Made by a program: the position numbers and the translations under genes. From the NCBI GenBank assembly GCA_031472005.1, contig PZJY01000002.1, positions 124,001 through 188,000 on the forward strand: a stretch of 64,000 bases of DNA, in the 5' to 3' direction. The notes beneath the pieces were generated by a model. That model was not told where the DNA came from. It worked only from the letters and a program-made list of their open reading frames with translations, and did not search any database. The DNA comes from Tetracladium setigerum (lineage: Eukaryota > Ascomycota > Leotiomycetes > Helotiales). Shown one piece after another: positions 10,722 to 21,901 of the stretch. Within the stretch, counting starts at the first letter, position 1, and each line of letters begins with the position of its first letter.

Positions 10722-12375
10722 ATGTCGCAGTACCTCCGTCTAGCAGTCGCACAAGCGCACACTCTCCCCACTACCGCAGAAACACTCTCCGCCCTCGAAG
10801 GCATAGCCAAAACAGCTGCCGGCGAATCCGTAGACCTAATCCTCTTTCCAGAAGCTTACCTCGGTGGCTATCCGCGCACGGCAACTTTTGGCACTGCAGT
10901 AGGTGCCAGGAAACCGGAGGGCAAAGAACAGTTCTTGCATTATTTCAAGGATGCTGTGGATTTGGGTGATACCCCGGAGGGAGCTGGAACACGATGGTTG
11001 AACAGAGAGTTAGAGCAACCCAGAGAGGGGAGGAGAGGTGATGGCACACGGGAGGAGTTGGAGCGAATTGCAAAGGAGACTGGTGTATTCATTGTTACCG
11101 GGCTGGTGGAGAGATGTGCGGGGACCTTGTACTGTGATGTCGTCTATGTCTGCCCCAGGTTAGGAATGTTAGGCAAAAGAAGGAAAGTGATGCCAGTACG
11201 TATTGACGACGCTGAATAGTTCGGGCTGTATTATTGACCACCCGCAGACTGGCAGTGAGCGATTGATCTGGGGTCAAGGACAGCCCTCTTCGCTACGCGC
11301 GGTTACGACGACAATCAAGGGCGTTAAACTAACTCTTGCGTCCGCTATCTGTTGGGAGAATTATATGCCTCTGCTCCGACAATCACTCTACAGCCAAAAC
11401 GTCAATCTCTATTTGGCTCCCACTGCTGATGGACGGGATACTTGGCTGCCCTTGATGAGAACAATTGCATCCGAAGGAAGGTGTGTGGTATTGAGCGCGA
11501 ATCAATGTCTTTCGAAATCGAAGCTTCCAGGCTGGATCAGAGAAGCTAACGAACGAGAAACTGCACCCAAAGGCGAGCAAACTAATGGGCACTCTCTTTC
11601 GAAATCATCCTCGAGACAGAAGCCAACAAGGCTGGACGATCGTCATGAAGTTGTTTTTCCGGATAAGAGCGACGAGGAGAGTCCTACGAGTGCGCGGTCG
11701 TCGGGCGAATACATGCGAACTCCATCTGGTCCCTTTGGGAGAAGAAAGTCTCTTGTCATAGAAGATGGCCACGAGATCGCTCTTCCTAAGATCAAGGATC
11801 CAGACCAGCAGTCTGATCAGACAAAGAGCAAGGTCAAATCCAATGGCGGTAAGCCAGCAGCGCCAAAGCTCAGGCGTTCATCTACTATTACTATCGATGG
11901 ACATGAGATTGTCTTGCCTGGTTTCAAGGCGTCTAGTAACACTGTCGAAGAGAATCAAGACACCAAAGTTTCCAAGACCGGGGGACGACCCATTCGAAAA
12001 TTAAGGCGAGCATCAACAGTCACAGACGATGGGCATGAGATTGCGTTGCCGGGTATTGAAGAATCAAGCGATTCGTTCGTCAATTTGAAGACTGGCCCCA
12101 AGCCTCACGGTTCAGAGCTCATCTCGAGAGGTGGCTCATGTATTATTTCTCCCACGGCTGAGGTTCTAGCAGGTCCTTTATGGGATGATGAGAACGGATT
12201 ATTGGTTGTCGATGTTGATTTTGACGACTGCTTGAGAGAAAGGTTGGATCTTGACGTGGGAGGATCCTATTCGAGGTAAGTCCTCCAAATTTGCCTTCGA
12301 ATTAACCACTGATCAGGCAGAAACGACTCTTTCAAATTGACAGTTGAGGGCCTGGATCTTAGTCCACCTCCCTGA
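10722..12375 (+). CDS. Nitrilase with a long repeat-bearing insertion
   Basis: This is a carbon-nitrogen hydrolase that would convert nitriles to acids (or amides). Exons 10722-11195, 11248-12275 and 12321-12375 give 518 residues. The catalytic triad is visible: Glu44 in LFPEAYLGGYP, Lys155 in KRRKVMPTGSERLIWGQG, and Cys193 in ICWENY. The C-terminal GGSCIISPTAEVLAGPLW and NDSFKLTVEGLDL are also family-typical. Most fungal nitrilases are about 320-360 residues. The excess sits between residues about 256 and 448, a charged, low-complexity insert with three copies of a 16-residue unit (RRxS....DGHEIxLP) at 323, 367 and 411, exactly 44 residues apart, plus a degenerate copy near 286. Each good copy begins with a protein kinase A-like RRxS site. 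The insert is in frame with no splice signals that obviously remove it. Confidence 0.9.
11629..12051 (+). repeat. 44-residue coding repeats in nitrilase insert
   Basis: The conserved 48-base cores lie at 11740-11787, 11872-11919 and 12004-12051, spaced 132 bases. They encode RRKSLVIEDGHEIALP, RRSSTITIDGHEIVLP and RRASTVTDDGHEIALP. A degenerate fourth unit (TRLDDRHEVVFP) lies near 11626-11661. The linkers are Lys/Ser/Gly/Pro rich and much less conserved than the cores. Confidence 0.85.
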
Positions 12376-12918
12376 TCGAGCGAGCGGCATTTGCTAATCA
12401 CTCCTTGGATGTATTTTGATGAAATGTTGTAAAGTGTAGAAAAAGAATTTCCCCTCCCCGTTTCACCCATAAAATATTCCTTCTCCACGCCCTTATTCTC
12501 ACAATTATTGTTGAATCTCAATCCAATGTCTTGATATCGAACGAACTCCCCTCAACTCCGGTCCGGAGCGATGCGGAACATAAGATCGTGTTCGTGCACG
12601 CGATCATCCATGCAAGCTTCAAAAATAGTGGATTTGTGGTCTGACTTTGGGGATAATCGCGTGTTTTTGCTGCCCGAGGTGAGATCCGGCATGAAGTTTC
12701 ATGCGGGGATGATCGTGGATTTCATCTGCAATGGCATTTGTTCTCCCAAATTTCCACTGTGACTCGTTCCCCTCTTGATCTCCAAGTTTCCGGAGTGTGT
12801 TTTTTTTTCCCCCAAGCAAACAAACACGTTCATTCGATCCTGTTTGTCGTCCAAGCCATCAACCCACAACAGACAAAACATCTTCTCATATTCCCACCCA
12901 CCTCCCCCGATCACAACT
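12376..12918. other. Intergenic, promoter of carbonic anhydrase
   Basis: About 540 bases with pyrimidine-rich DNA near 12799-12812 and a C-rich leader just before the next start. No gene is seen. Confidence 0.5.
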
Positions 12919-13576
12919 ATGGCTTTCAATCCAGCAGCAATTGAGAAGAGCTATGTGAAGCACGCTATTCCGAGCGACTTCATTCCCTCGAACAAGAACA
13001 CCAAGCAGCAAATTCTCTGGATAGGATGTTCGGACAGTTTGATCTTGGAGACTGAATGTCTCGCAGGACTAAGAGAGGAAATGGTGGTTGTGAGAAATCT
13101 CGGAGGAATTGTGGTCAATGGCGACTTGAGCACACAGAGTGCAATTGAATGGGCCGTGGGACTCCTCAAGGTTGAGCATATCGTGCTGTGTGGGCATTAC
13201 GGCTGCGAGATAGTGAAGGGAAGGACTGCCGGTGAAGAATACGGAGGTTGGTCGAAGTAAGTTTAGATTCTTCAGAAAGAGTCATATTGGAATTCTCTAA
13301 TCGGCTCACAGACCAATATCCGAACTCCACAACCTGGACGACTCTTACCTCTCCTCACATCATATTAACGGCTTTCCCAACAAAGCCGCCAAAGAGGCAC
13401 GCTTCGAGGAACTTTATGTCCTCGCAGAAGTGGGATGGCTGAAACAACAAGAGATTGTGCGAAATGCAATCGAAGAGCGAGGCTTGCAGGTGCACGCGTT
13501 TGTGTATGATAAGGACAAGAATATCTGCCTGCGGCTGGAGGAGGTGGAGGTGAAAGGCTCCGAGAATGTGTTGTAG
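12919..13576 (+). CDS. Beta-carbonic anhydrase-like protein, atypical active site
   Basis: Members of this family interconvert CO2 and bicarbonate with a zinc ion. Exons 12919-13256 and 13312-13576 (55-base intron) give 200 residues. The predicted zinc ligands are Cys37 (GCSDS), His93 and Cys96 (CGHYGC), with Asp39 present. The canonical motif is CxDxR; here it reads CSDSL, so the arginine that pairs with the aspartate is replaced by Leu41. The usual RNIAN loop reads RNLGG. The protein is short and has no obvious organelle-targeting leader from the chosen start; the frame is open further upstream to 12775, but that sequence is not protein-like. It may be a low-activity or non-catalytic relative. 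Confidence 0.85.
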
Positions 13577-15271
13577 ATTTATTGCTTTTTTTGTGTCTGT
13601 GGTTTTTGTTTCTTTTCGTAAAGGATGGGGGTTAGAGAAAATGTAAAGGGACAGGCAAGGAAGGGCGGCATAAATGGGAAGGGGAGGACAGGACAATTGA
13701 AGGTGGTTTATTATTTTTTTTAGCTAGAGCAAGAGTGCTAGAGGGAGAAGCGTTGTTTATACCCCGGATGAGACAGATCCGTCAATGCTATTCTATTACC
13801 CTCCCTGCCCTCGTTCTTCTCTTTATCCATTACATATCTTTTGGGCCAGAAGCTCCCACGCCTGAATCACCGCTAATAGATCGAAACTTATAGTCATTGT
13901 TCAAGAATAGTTGAATTGTAAGTCTCTCTGCTCGAAACCATTCGGCCGTGATCTTCGAAAACTCACTCCTGACAACACTGTTTCTGCCAGATGAAGCCAC
14001 GCAGGTCAAATTTGAAGACGCTAATTATATCTCCATTCTTTTGGGGCGAGTTCGAGAAAGATCTCATTTGTAAAGTATAGATAATTCCTCTTGTCTCCCG
14101 TCAGCTTTGTAGAACTTGCACAGTGCCTACCTGCCCACCAAGTGCCACGATAAGAATGAGCGATTTTTCCCAAGGCCGACCTTTCTGCCTTTTGTCTTGG
14201 CACTTTCGGATTTCCGAACCCGGATACTAATACATAATCTTAGCGTAAAGATCACTTGATTCTTTTCTACCTAGTTTCCCTTCAAGTCCGAAAATAAAGG
14301 CGTCTCTGCATTTCACAAGCGCGGGTCCAGACACTTGCATCAGTTACGACAAGCAGAGGATGAAACGACATAATATTTACCATGTTTTCATTTCATCTTG
14401 TTCTCTATGAGCTACTCTCTCTTGGGAAAGGTTCGCAAGGGACAAACCTGGGGAATAATGTGGGGTGTAGTGTGATGTGGGGGAGGTGGAAGCCGCTAGT
14501 GTACGCGTGCGGCTAGTATTTCGAAAAAATCGGGAACTCGAGAACTAGAAACTTGGTGTAACTTGCTGGCTCACTACTGATTCCAAATCACAAGTTTTTT
14601 GATTCTAATTTTTGCTGTAGGATACAATACTGGCTCAAATGATATATAGTAAAGTCGACATCGTGGTAAAGTACGCTGTACCGCTTATTCTTTCCCACCT
14701 CTCAGAGGAACAACGCTTACGAGTGGAAATTATAGGTGGCCAATGCAAAAGTGGTCCAGAGAGTATGTCAGTGCTTTTCCCAGAATCTGAAGCTCAAGGC
14801 TGAGGTTGCTTTATCTAAAGATTCACGTTTGTTCCTTGGGCGGTTCGTTTCAAGCTAGCTCAAGAAGGACCTTTCGGAGAAGTATGTGAGCTTTGCGAAC
14901 TAGAAGAAGAAACTAGACGGGAGGTGGGAGGAAACAAGGCGTTAGATGACTTGTTCTTCGTTTTGCTTGATGCCCTGTTATGAGCTCCCTTAAGTGCTAC
15001 CTAGGTAGCTTCTGAGTTCTCGCCTACTCTCGAACCACCATGGAACGAACACCAAAAGAAAGTAAGTTCCGTTACTTTACCTCCTCTTTTCCAACTTTAC
15101 TATTGCTGATACACACTGGCACACCACAGAGGAAGAGGCAGAATAATCTTAAGAATATGTCATTACGCCAAATCCGTTCCCTATCTAAACTCCGGGGGTA
15201 TTATCCTAAGTCCACCAAGACCTTCGCGTTGCTCATAAACAATCATACATTAAAGTTGACCCCCTCCAACC
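13577..15271. other. Intergenic, no gene recognised
   Basis: About 1.7 kb between the convergent 3' ends of the carbonic anhydrase and GH76 genes. No frame shows a domain. A small inverted repeat (AGCCGC at 14491-14496, GCGGCT at 14509-14514) is present. A short ATG frame at 15040 ends without a convincing splice partner. Confidence 0.45.
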
Positions 15272-16494
15272 TCAACCAGTAACACAAGCAGCGCCAACAA
15301 TAGCGTCCAAAGCAGAAATTTGTGTCATGACTGTCGCGGAAGTTTTAGGACCACTCCAAACCAATCCCAACTGATTATCCGCCTGACTAAACGCCCAAAT
15401 GGAATCGGCATTCTTCTGCAAGAATGTCTTGTATTGATCCTTCACTTCATCCGAAAGCCCCACCGCTCTCTCGTGCATGAACTGAATGTTGCGGCCAAAG
15501 ATGCCTTTGAACTGTTGCAGGTCGGTACTGCAGCCTCTGTCGCCGTTTTCTGACTCGCAAACTTCCTCGTGGAGAATACCGTTGGCATCAGTCATCGTGC
15601 TGATAGTGGCATTGGCAATTTTGTTCGCCAGGTCCAAATACTTGGCTTCTCCATTGACCCAGCTTAGTTCCGTGAGACCGCCGAGGATAATGCCTTGGTT
15701 GTAGGTAAGAATGGGGAAGCCATCATTTTTGCATGTATTCAGGTCGAGGCCATTGTTGATCAGGAACTCCCCATTTATGAGTCCGCTGTTTGTGAACCAG
15801 TCGTAGGCTTTGATCGCTTCATCGTAGTAGTAACCTTCGGAGGGATTGAATGGTCGGCGATTTGCAAGTTTGGCAGCTGCACTGAGGTAGAGTTCATTCT
15901 CGACTGCTCCGATTTGAGTGTGTGGTTTGTCCCACCTGGAATTGATGTTAGAATGATTGGACTTAGGGAGCACGTGACCATTTTCTTTACTTACCAGAGA
16001 CCACCACAAGGGGTGTTACCCCAGGCATTCTTGGAGTCCTCGAAGATTTGAGCGGCCATATCGAGATATTTCTCCTCGTTTGTGACATCAAAGACACGGA
16101 TAAATGCCAAAACCCACCACAATTCATCGTCATAAAAGTCGTTGAGGAAGCCGGGAAAGGTTTTTTGGGCTTGGGAAAGTGTAGTTGGGAAGACTAAGTC
16201 GGTCGTCGCCCGAATCTTTGCCGGAAAGCATGCTTGGAAGTCGGCAATCATAGTTAGAGCGTTGGCGCTGTTCCACCAAGCTTTACCCCAAAGTCCAGTG
16301 GCGGCGTCATAATAGGTCTGTAATTCGCCAATGCCACCAGAAGCGTAATACACATAGGTGTCGGCAGATGCTCTTTTATCCAAGTGTTTTGATCCGATTT
16401 GATGAAAGTCTGAAGATGGATGTGGGCGAGCAACGGAAAGTCCAATAGAAGTAAAGATTATCGCACAAAAGCTGGCTGTTATTGAGTGGAACAT
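15272..16494 (-). CDS. Secreted GH76 endo-alpha-1,6-mannanase-like enzyme
   Basis: GH76 enzymes cleave alpha-1,6-mannan or act in fungal wall mannoprotein cross-linking (Dfg5/Dcw1 group). Exons 16494-15995 and 15935-15272 (59-base intron) give 387 residues. A signal peptide covers about residues 1-22, and a Lys-Arg site at 40-41 could be processed by Kex2. The catalytic pair is Asp122-Asp123 in DFYDDELWW. GGLWWDKP, spanning the intron, and LTYNQGIILGGL are further family marks. There is no hydrophobic C-terminal segment, so a GPI anchor is unlikely and a secreted enzyme is more plausible than a Dfg5-like wall protein. The gene is isolated by long spacers on both sides. Confidence 0.9.
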
Positions 16495-17879
16495 GATTAA
16501 TGAACGGGGAGTTTAAAGCAGTGTCCGAAAATAAGCTTAGAAAGAGTGATAGGGCGCAATGTTTCTAAAATGAGTGTTTGAAATGAGTGTCTGGAGGCAA
16601 TATATCAAAAAAAGAATGTCTGACAAAAATGTCTGCAAAGAACGAAAAGAATGTCACGAAATGAATGAGTGACGGAACTTGCTGCAAAAAAGTAATGGGA
16701 GTGAACAACGCATCCTTATACAACCATTGACGAACCATGGAGACCAAAAAAGAATTTATGGCATTGAAAAAGAGGCGGTTGGTATTGCTCACAATGCCAT
16801 GTTGTGGTCTAACTGGGAGATAAGCCCGGCGATGGATATATATTTGATCCTCAATATCAACAATCCATTGGCCAAAATGTCTCCAGCATCTGGTTTCGAG
16901 TTTACCAAGCCTCAAGCCAGCGGAGCACGCCAACTGTCAAATGCGAGGAACCCAAGTTTGAAACAGGCACAAGGCATGAAGTTTCCATCCGATGGCAGCT
17001 TAAGGTGGGAAACTCCAACTTTCCATCACTGCAATTGGTGCTACTTAGCTTCGTCCAATGTTCCTTAATCTTGGACACAGACCCGTCATCGACTTGTCTG
17101 TGCAGCTATGCCGCGATCGACATCCATAAATGTAGCTCAAAATAGCTGGCTTGGCATATATTCATGGTGTTGTCGACGTCGACTCCTCAACCAAGCCAAC
17201 ACTTCTCAGAAGCCCTTTTGACTCTCTCATCGCAAGTAAATTTTCCACGTAGTCTGTTCTTGCATCAGATCATCTTCGACGTGGCATTCCGATTTCCTGT
17301 CGCCAGCAGACTGTGCAGGTCGACGACCAGTGGATGCCAATGATAGGGGAGCTCGTTCGTGACATGAAACGATGGTTCCTTCCAACATCATGCATCACTT
17401 TGGTGGGGCATTTTTGTACGCCCATAAATTCCATCCGACGTTTCGAAGATACAGTAAATTTGCGGTGAGAGGTAATAAAGGAGAGAGAAAAAAAAGGAGA
17501 GAAATGACGAGTGTAAAGTTGGAGGGCGAAGAAGTTGGTTGCCAATGCCGGGTCAAGGATTTGTTTGCATGCATGTCAGCATACGCCAAAACTTGTTGCT
17601 AACGTCTTCTTCTAAAGCAAAGAACCCTTACTTGTATTAACACACTGCGTCGTCTGGCAACGCAAAAATGGTGTTGGATATTTTGACATTGGAGTTGTCG
17701 ATGAAGAGAGGTCGGAATAAGAGCAGAAGCATGCAGGGGTGGCCGTCGCCAAGTGGCGAGCAACCCGCCATCACACAATGACGATGGTCTCGTTCGCGTG
17801 TCCATATCACCACCACCGCCGACTTTATTCGTACCAACCTCGATAGCAGCTTGCGTGGCTCAATTGGACCCAGTGCAAG
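16495..17879. other. Intergenic, divergent promoter of GH76 and SDR genes
   Basis: About 1.4 kb between two divergent starts. The GH76-proximal 150 bases hold repeated AATGTCTG/AATGAGTG words (16570-16660). No gene is recognised. Confidence 0.45.
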
Positions 17880-18902
17880 ATGCTTTATGGGCTTGCAACA
17901 CTTTCTAGTCTTCCCTTCACGCCCGAAACCTCGATTCCGGACCTTTCGGGCAAGGTTATCTTCATCACCGGCGGTCAGCCCTCCATTTCAGTCCCTCACA
18001 TATCAATGCTAATTAACTACCTCACAGGCAATGTTGGATTGGGTAAGGAAACCATAACCCAACTCTCGCGCCACAACCCTTCGCACATCTATCTCGGTGC
18101 TCGCACGGAATCCAAAGCGCTCGCCGCAATCAAAGACATCCAATCCCTTGTCCCCAATGCGAGAATCACATTTCTACCATGCGACCTCACATCCTTCAAA
18201 TCGGTACAGAATTGCGCCAGAAAATTTGTAGCCCTAGAATCCAGACTGGACATCCTCTTTTTGAACGCGGGCGTGATGGCTCTGCCGCCAGGAACAACGG
18301 AGGATGGATATGAAATACAATTTGGAACCAATCACATGGGGCACGCTTTACTCACCAAACTGTTACTCCCAACGCTGGTGAAGACCGCGAAGGAACCTGG
18401 GGCAGATGTCCGGGTCCTTACGCTGAGCAGCGTCGGGCATGTACCAGCCTGGGGAATTTCCTTCCAGCAGCAGAAGAGCGACATGAAGAGTTACTCGACT
18501 TGGTCTCGATATGCAGAAAGCAAGCTAGCCAATATCTTGTTCGCGAAGGAATTGGCAAAACGGTACCCAAATATCACAGCCGTGAGCTTACATCCAGGTT
18601 TGGTTGATACAGATTTGTTCGACAGCGTTTTCGGATGGTTTGGACCACTGAGAAAAGCCGTGGAAAGCTTGAAGTGGGTAGCTTTTGTTAAAATCCAGGA
18701 AGGGGCGAAGAACAGCCTTTGGGCTGCCACAGCGCCGTTGGAGGGCGCAGAGGGAAGCACCAAAGGACGAGGAGTTAAGAGTGGGCTCTATTACATGCCA
18801 ATTGGAGTCGACGAGGGTGCTACCAGAGCAGCAAGGAACCCTGCGTTGGCGGAAAAGCTATGGGAGTGGACGGAGAAGGAATTAGAGGGCTGGGAGTTGT
18901 AA
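17880..18902 (+). CDS. Short-chain dehydrogenase/reductase (retinol dehydrogenase/WWOX-like)
   Basis: This is an NAD(P)-dependent oxidoreductase of the classical SDR fold; the substrate is unknown. One in-frame 54-base intron (17974-18027) must be removed to join the cofactor motif TGGNVGLG (residues 30-37). The product is 322 residues. Asn111 lies in LFLNAGVM, a serine in LSSVGH, and the catalytic Tyr193 and Lys197 in YAESK. HPGLVDTDL is also typical. Because the intron is a multiple of three with no stop, retention would insert 18 residues into the Rossmann loop and probably abolish activity. No neighbouring gene suggests a pathway. Confidence 0.9.
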   Translation: MLYGLATLSSLPFTPETSIPDLSGKVIFITGGQPSISVPHISMLINYLTGNVGLGKETITQLSRHNPSHIYLGARTESKALAAIKDIQSLVPNARITFLPCDLTSFKSVQNCARKFVALESRLDILFLNAGVMALPPGTTEDGYEIQFGTNHMGHALLTKLLLPTLVKTAKEPGADVRVLTLSSVGHVPAWGISFQQQKSDMKSYSTWSRYAESKLANILFAKELAKRYPNITAVSLHPGLVDTDLFDSVFGWFGPLRKAVESLKWVAFVKIQEGAKNSLWAATAPLEGAEGSTKGRGVKSGLYYMPIGVDEGATRAARNPALAEKLWEWTEKELEGWEL

Positions 18903-19907
18903 GAGATGCAGACGACTTCGTGTGAGTGAGACGATACAGTTAGTTCAAGGTACTGTACATTGTTGAATTGCTCAGCTCTTCAATTTGTATTGTCATTGCC
19001 CATATCATGTACTGTAATTTTTTTATTTTTTTTTTAAACGCTTTACCTCTTTTCGTGTATCTCACGCCTAAGCAATTTAGCTTTGCGTTTTTCTTAAATC
19101 CCCGGCTCCGGGCAAGTCTCCTCTTTTGTTCCATTTTCAGTCGTGTTTTACGGTATCTTTGGTCAAATTGGAGGCCGCCTGCATCAGGCTACATTGAGTA
19201 GTAGTGGGCAAAGTAGAAATTTTGATGTTTGTCAGTTAGTAATTGACAATCATGAGAGATGCCAATGATTCATCCCAAGATGGCCAGCGAAATACATTTG
19301 TTACATATGGGATACATTCATAACTCATGATGGACCTTTCTACGGTACTAGGCCGCGATAAAGATCATTTCATCTTCTTCATGCCACGAGTCGAACGATA
19401 CATGGAGAGTGGGATATAATACCGCCAAGTCCTCCAAGCAGTGGGGTAAATTAGCATGAACGTTCGCGGCCAAACCCCGTCTTCAAGATAACGCCTCCAT
19501 CTCCTTTCCCAGGAATGGAGTTCGGTACTTCAGGTCTAGCCAAACAGAACACTGCGGTATATTCTACCGAGCGTTTAATCCCTCGTCATAGTTCCCGTCC
19601 GTTCTCGCTCGCATCTCGCCAAGAACGATCTTCCAACCTTGCCTCCGAACTCCAACTAAAGCCACGCAGACCTTCCTCATCCAGGAAGATATCCCGACAA
19701 TGACATCTCACAGCAAGTTCAATGTACATGTTGCCAGGCAGCAGTAAAAACCTCTGTGGACTATTGTCTTGGACAACTTCCAAGGCGATAAGCCAATTCA
19801 CAATTAAGCTTACCAAGAGAAATGCCACTCTTGAGAAATGTTGATATAAAACTCAGTGTTCATCTCAATGAAATCACCTAAACAGCATCTCACTCGAATC
19901 TGCCAAG
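18903..19907. other. Intergenic, promoter of M14 carboxypeptidase
   Basis: About 1 kb, with a T-rich run at 19017-19035. Short frames on both strands lack motifs. No gene is recognised. Confidence 0.45.
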
Positions 19908-21901
19908 ATGATTTCCAACAGTCTTCTGACGATTGCAGCTTTCGCACTAGGCACTGCTTCTGCGCAAAAGTATGGACACAACCCTGTCAGAGTAGTGAAA
20001 GATTCTGCCATCGTTGCTGCTAATTTTCCTACACCGAATATCACGCTCGTTGGGCCTGCTTTCCAGACGAATGTCACGCTTCTCCCAGGTTTCGCGAGTG
20101 GGACACAGTCTCCCATTGATGATGCGACACTCGGTAATCTTGCTCCTAGTCCTTTCACCTCGTTTTCTTTTTGGAATTGGGTTTGGACTCATGACTGACG
20201 AGAAGAATAGATGCGTATATCCAAAAACTGGTAAAGAAAAACCCGTCATGGATGACCTATCAAACTGCAAATTTCACATCGGAAGAAGGTCGAAGCTTCC
20301 CATATGTTCTTCTCAGTAGCTCAGGCGGAAACTACACTAGTTCTTCCTTGAGAAAGATCAAGAGAACTGATGACAAGAAAATCAAAGTTTGGCTTCAAGC
20401 TGGTGTGCATGGCAATGAACCTGCTGGCGATATGTCTACCCTTGAGCTTCTGGGAAAGATGGATCGAGAGGCGAATTGGACTTCATCAATTTTGGAGAAG
20501 TTGGATATTTTGGTTCTGCCAAGATACAATGTGGACGGTGAATTTTGTGAGTACTTATTTTCAGTCCGAAGAAAGTCGAGTGGATGAGAGGAAAGAGCAA
20601 GAGACTGACGTTGAGAAATAGATTTCCAGAGAGCACTTGCTTCCAACTTTGATCCAAACCGAGATCACACCAGATTGAACCGCAAACAAACTGCTGATAT
20701 TAAGAAGTTGTTCAATGAGTTTGAGCCGCATATTGCGCTGGATATGCATGAGGTTAGTGGTCGCCTCACTTACTTTTTGAGTTAGGGCTGATAAAGAGCA
20801 GTACGGAGCAGCAGGTCGATATGGAGTAGGTTATCAACAAGCATCAGATGCTCTGTTTGCCGCAGCCAAGGTATGAAAACCCAGAAAACTGCGTACAAGT
20901 TTATCCTCTGACTCTGGTGAAAGAATCTTAACATTAACCCCTCCATCCGTGACCTGTCAGAAACACTTTTTGCGGAAGGAATTGGCGAAAAGCTCGTGGC
21001 TGCAGGATTCAGATGGGAGCCATATGTTACCAACGGAACAACACCAGCCTGGCCACATGTCCGCTTTGATGAGGCGGGAACAGACGCAAAGATTGGTCGC
21101 AACGGTGTATGTTTAATTTCCCTCAATCTCCCTCTTCAATCTACTGACAATCCCAAACAGATGGGGCTTGCTCAAACCGTTACCTTCCTCTTTGAAACCC
21201 GTGGCATTCAACTTGCAGATCAAGAGTTCCGCCGCCGTACAGCTTGTGCCTTGACGATGATCACATCGACACTTGAGATTGCCGTCAAAAATGCAGCAAA
21301 TGTATACGAGACGATTGAGAAAGGAAGAAAAGAATTCATCACTAGCACTGACCCAATTGTCATTACCGACTACAACACCCTGGAGGAGAGGACGTTCCAA
21401 ATGATCTCATCGGAAAATGGCTCCATTGTTAACCTTCCAGTCCAATTCATGTCGTATGTCACTCTGTCCAAAACTAATATATATAGATGCTAACGCTCCA
21501 TCAGCGCAAGACATGCTGTAGCAAATCTCACACGCTCTCGACCCACCGCATACATAATCCCAAGCACATGGGCCGAAGTCGCCACCAAGCTCACCACAAT
21601 GGGCGTCGAGGTCGAGACTCTCACCTCAGAATTCACTGGCACCGTCGAATCCCGTAATATTACGTCCTCCACACTCGGGCGCGCGTTCTATGAAGGCACG
21701 GTCCTGAACAAGGTCACAACCAGTGAGGGATTCGAGAGAAGCATTGTCTTGCCAGCAGGAAGTTTCAGAGTGCCTACCGCACAAAAGAATGCGGCGTTGG
21801 CTTTTGTGACATTGGAGCCAGAGAATATTGATTCCTTTGTTAGTTTCAATATTATTCCATTGGAGACTGGCGACGAGTATCCCGTATTTAGAGAAATCTA
21901 G
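19908..21901 (+). CDS. Secreted zinc carboxypeptidase (peptidase family M14)
   Basis: The enzyme removes C-terminal residues from peptides outside the cell. Seven exons (19908-20133, 20211-20546, 20622-20752, 20802-20870, 20924-21106, 21161-21453, 21505-21901) give 544 residues. A signal peptide ends near ASAQ (residues 1-19). The zinc site is HxxE at His142 and Glu145 (GVHGNEPAGD) plus His230 (ALDMHE). The likely catalytic glutamate is Glu327 in FLFETRG. Exon 5 begins at an unusual AAAG acceptor (20923), supported by frame and protein continuity. The C-terminal 130 residues after the catalytic domain look like a small beta-rich domain of unknown role. Several N-x-S/T sites suit secretion. 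Confidence 0.88.
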
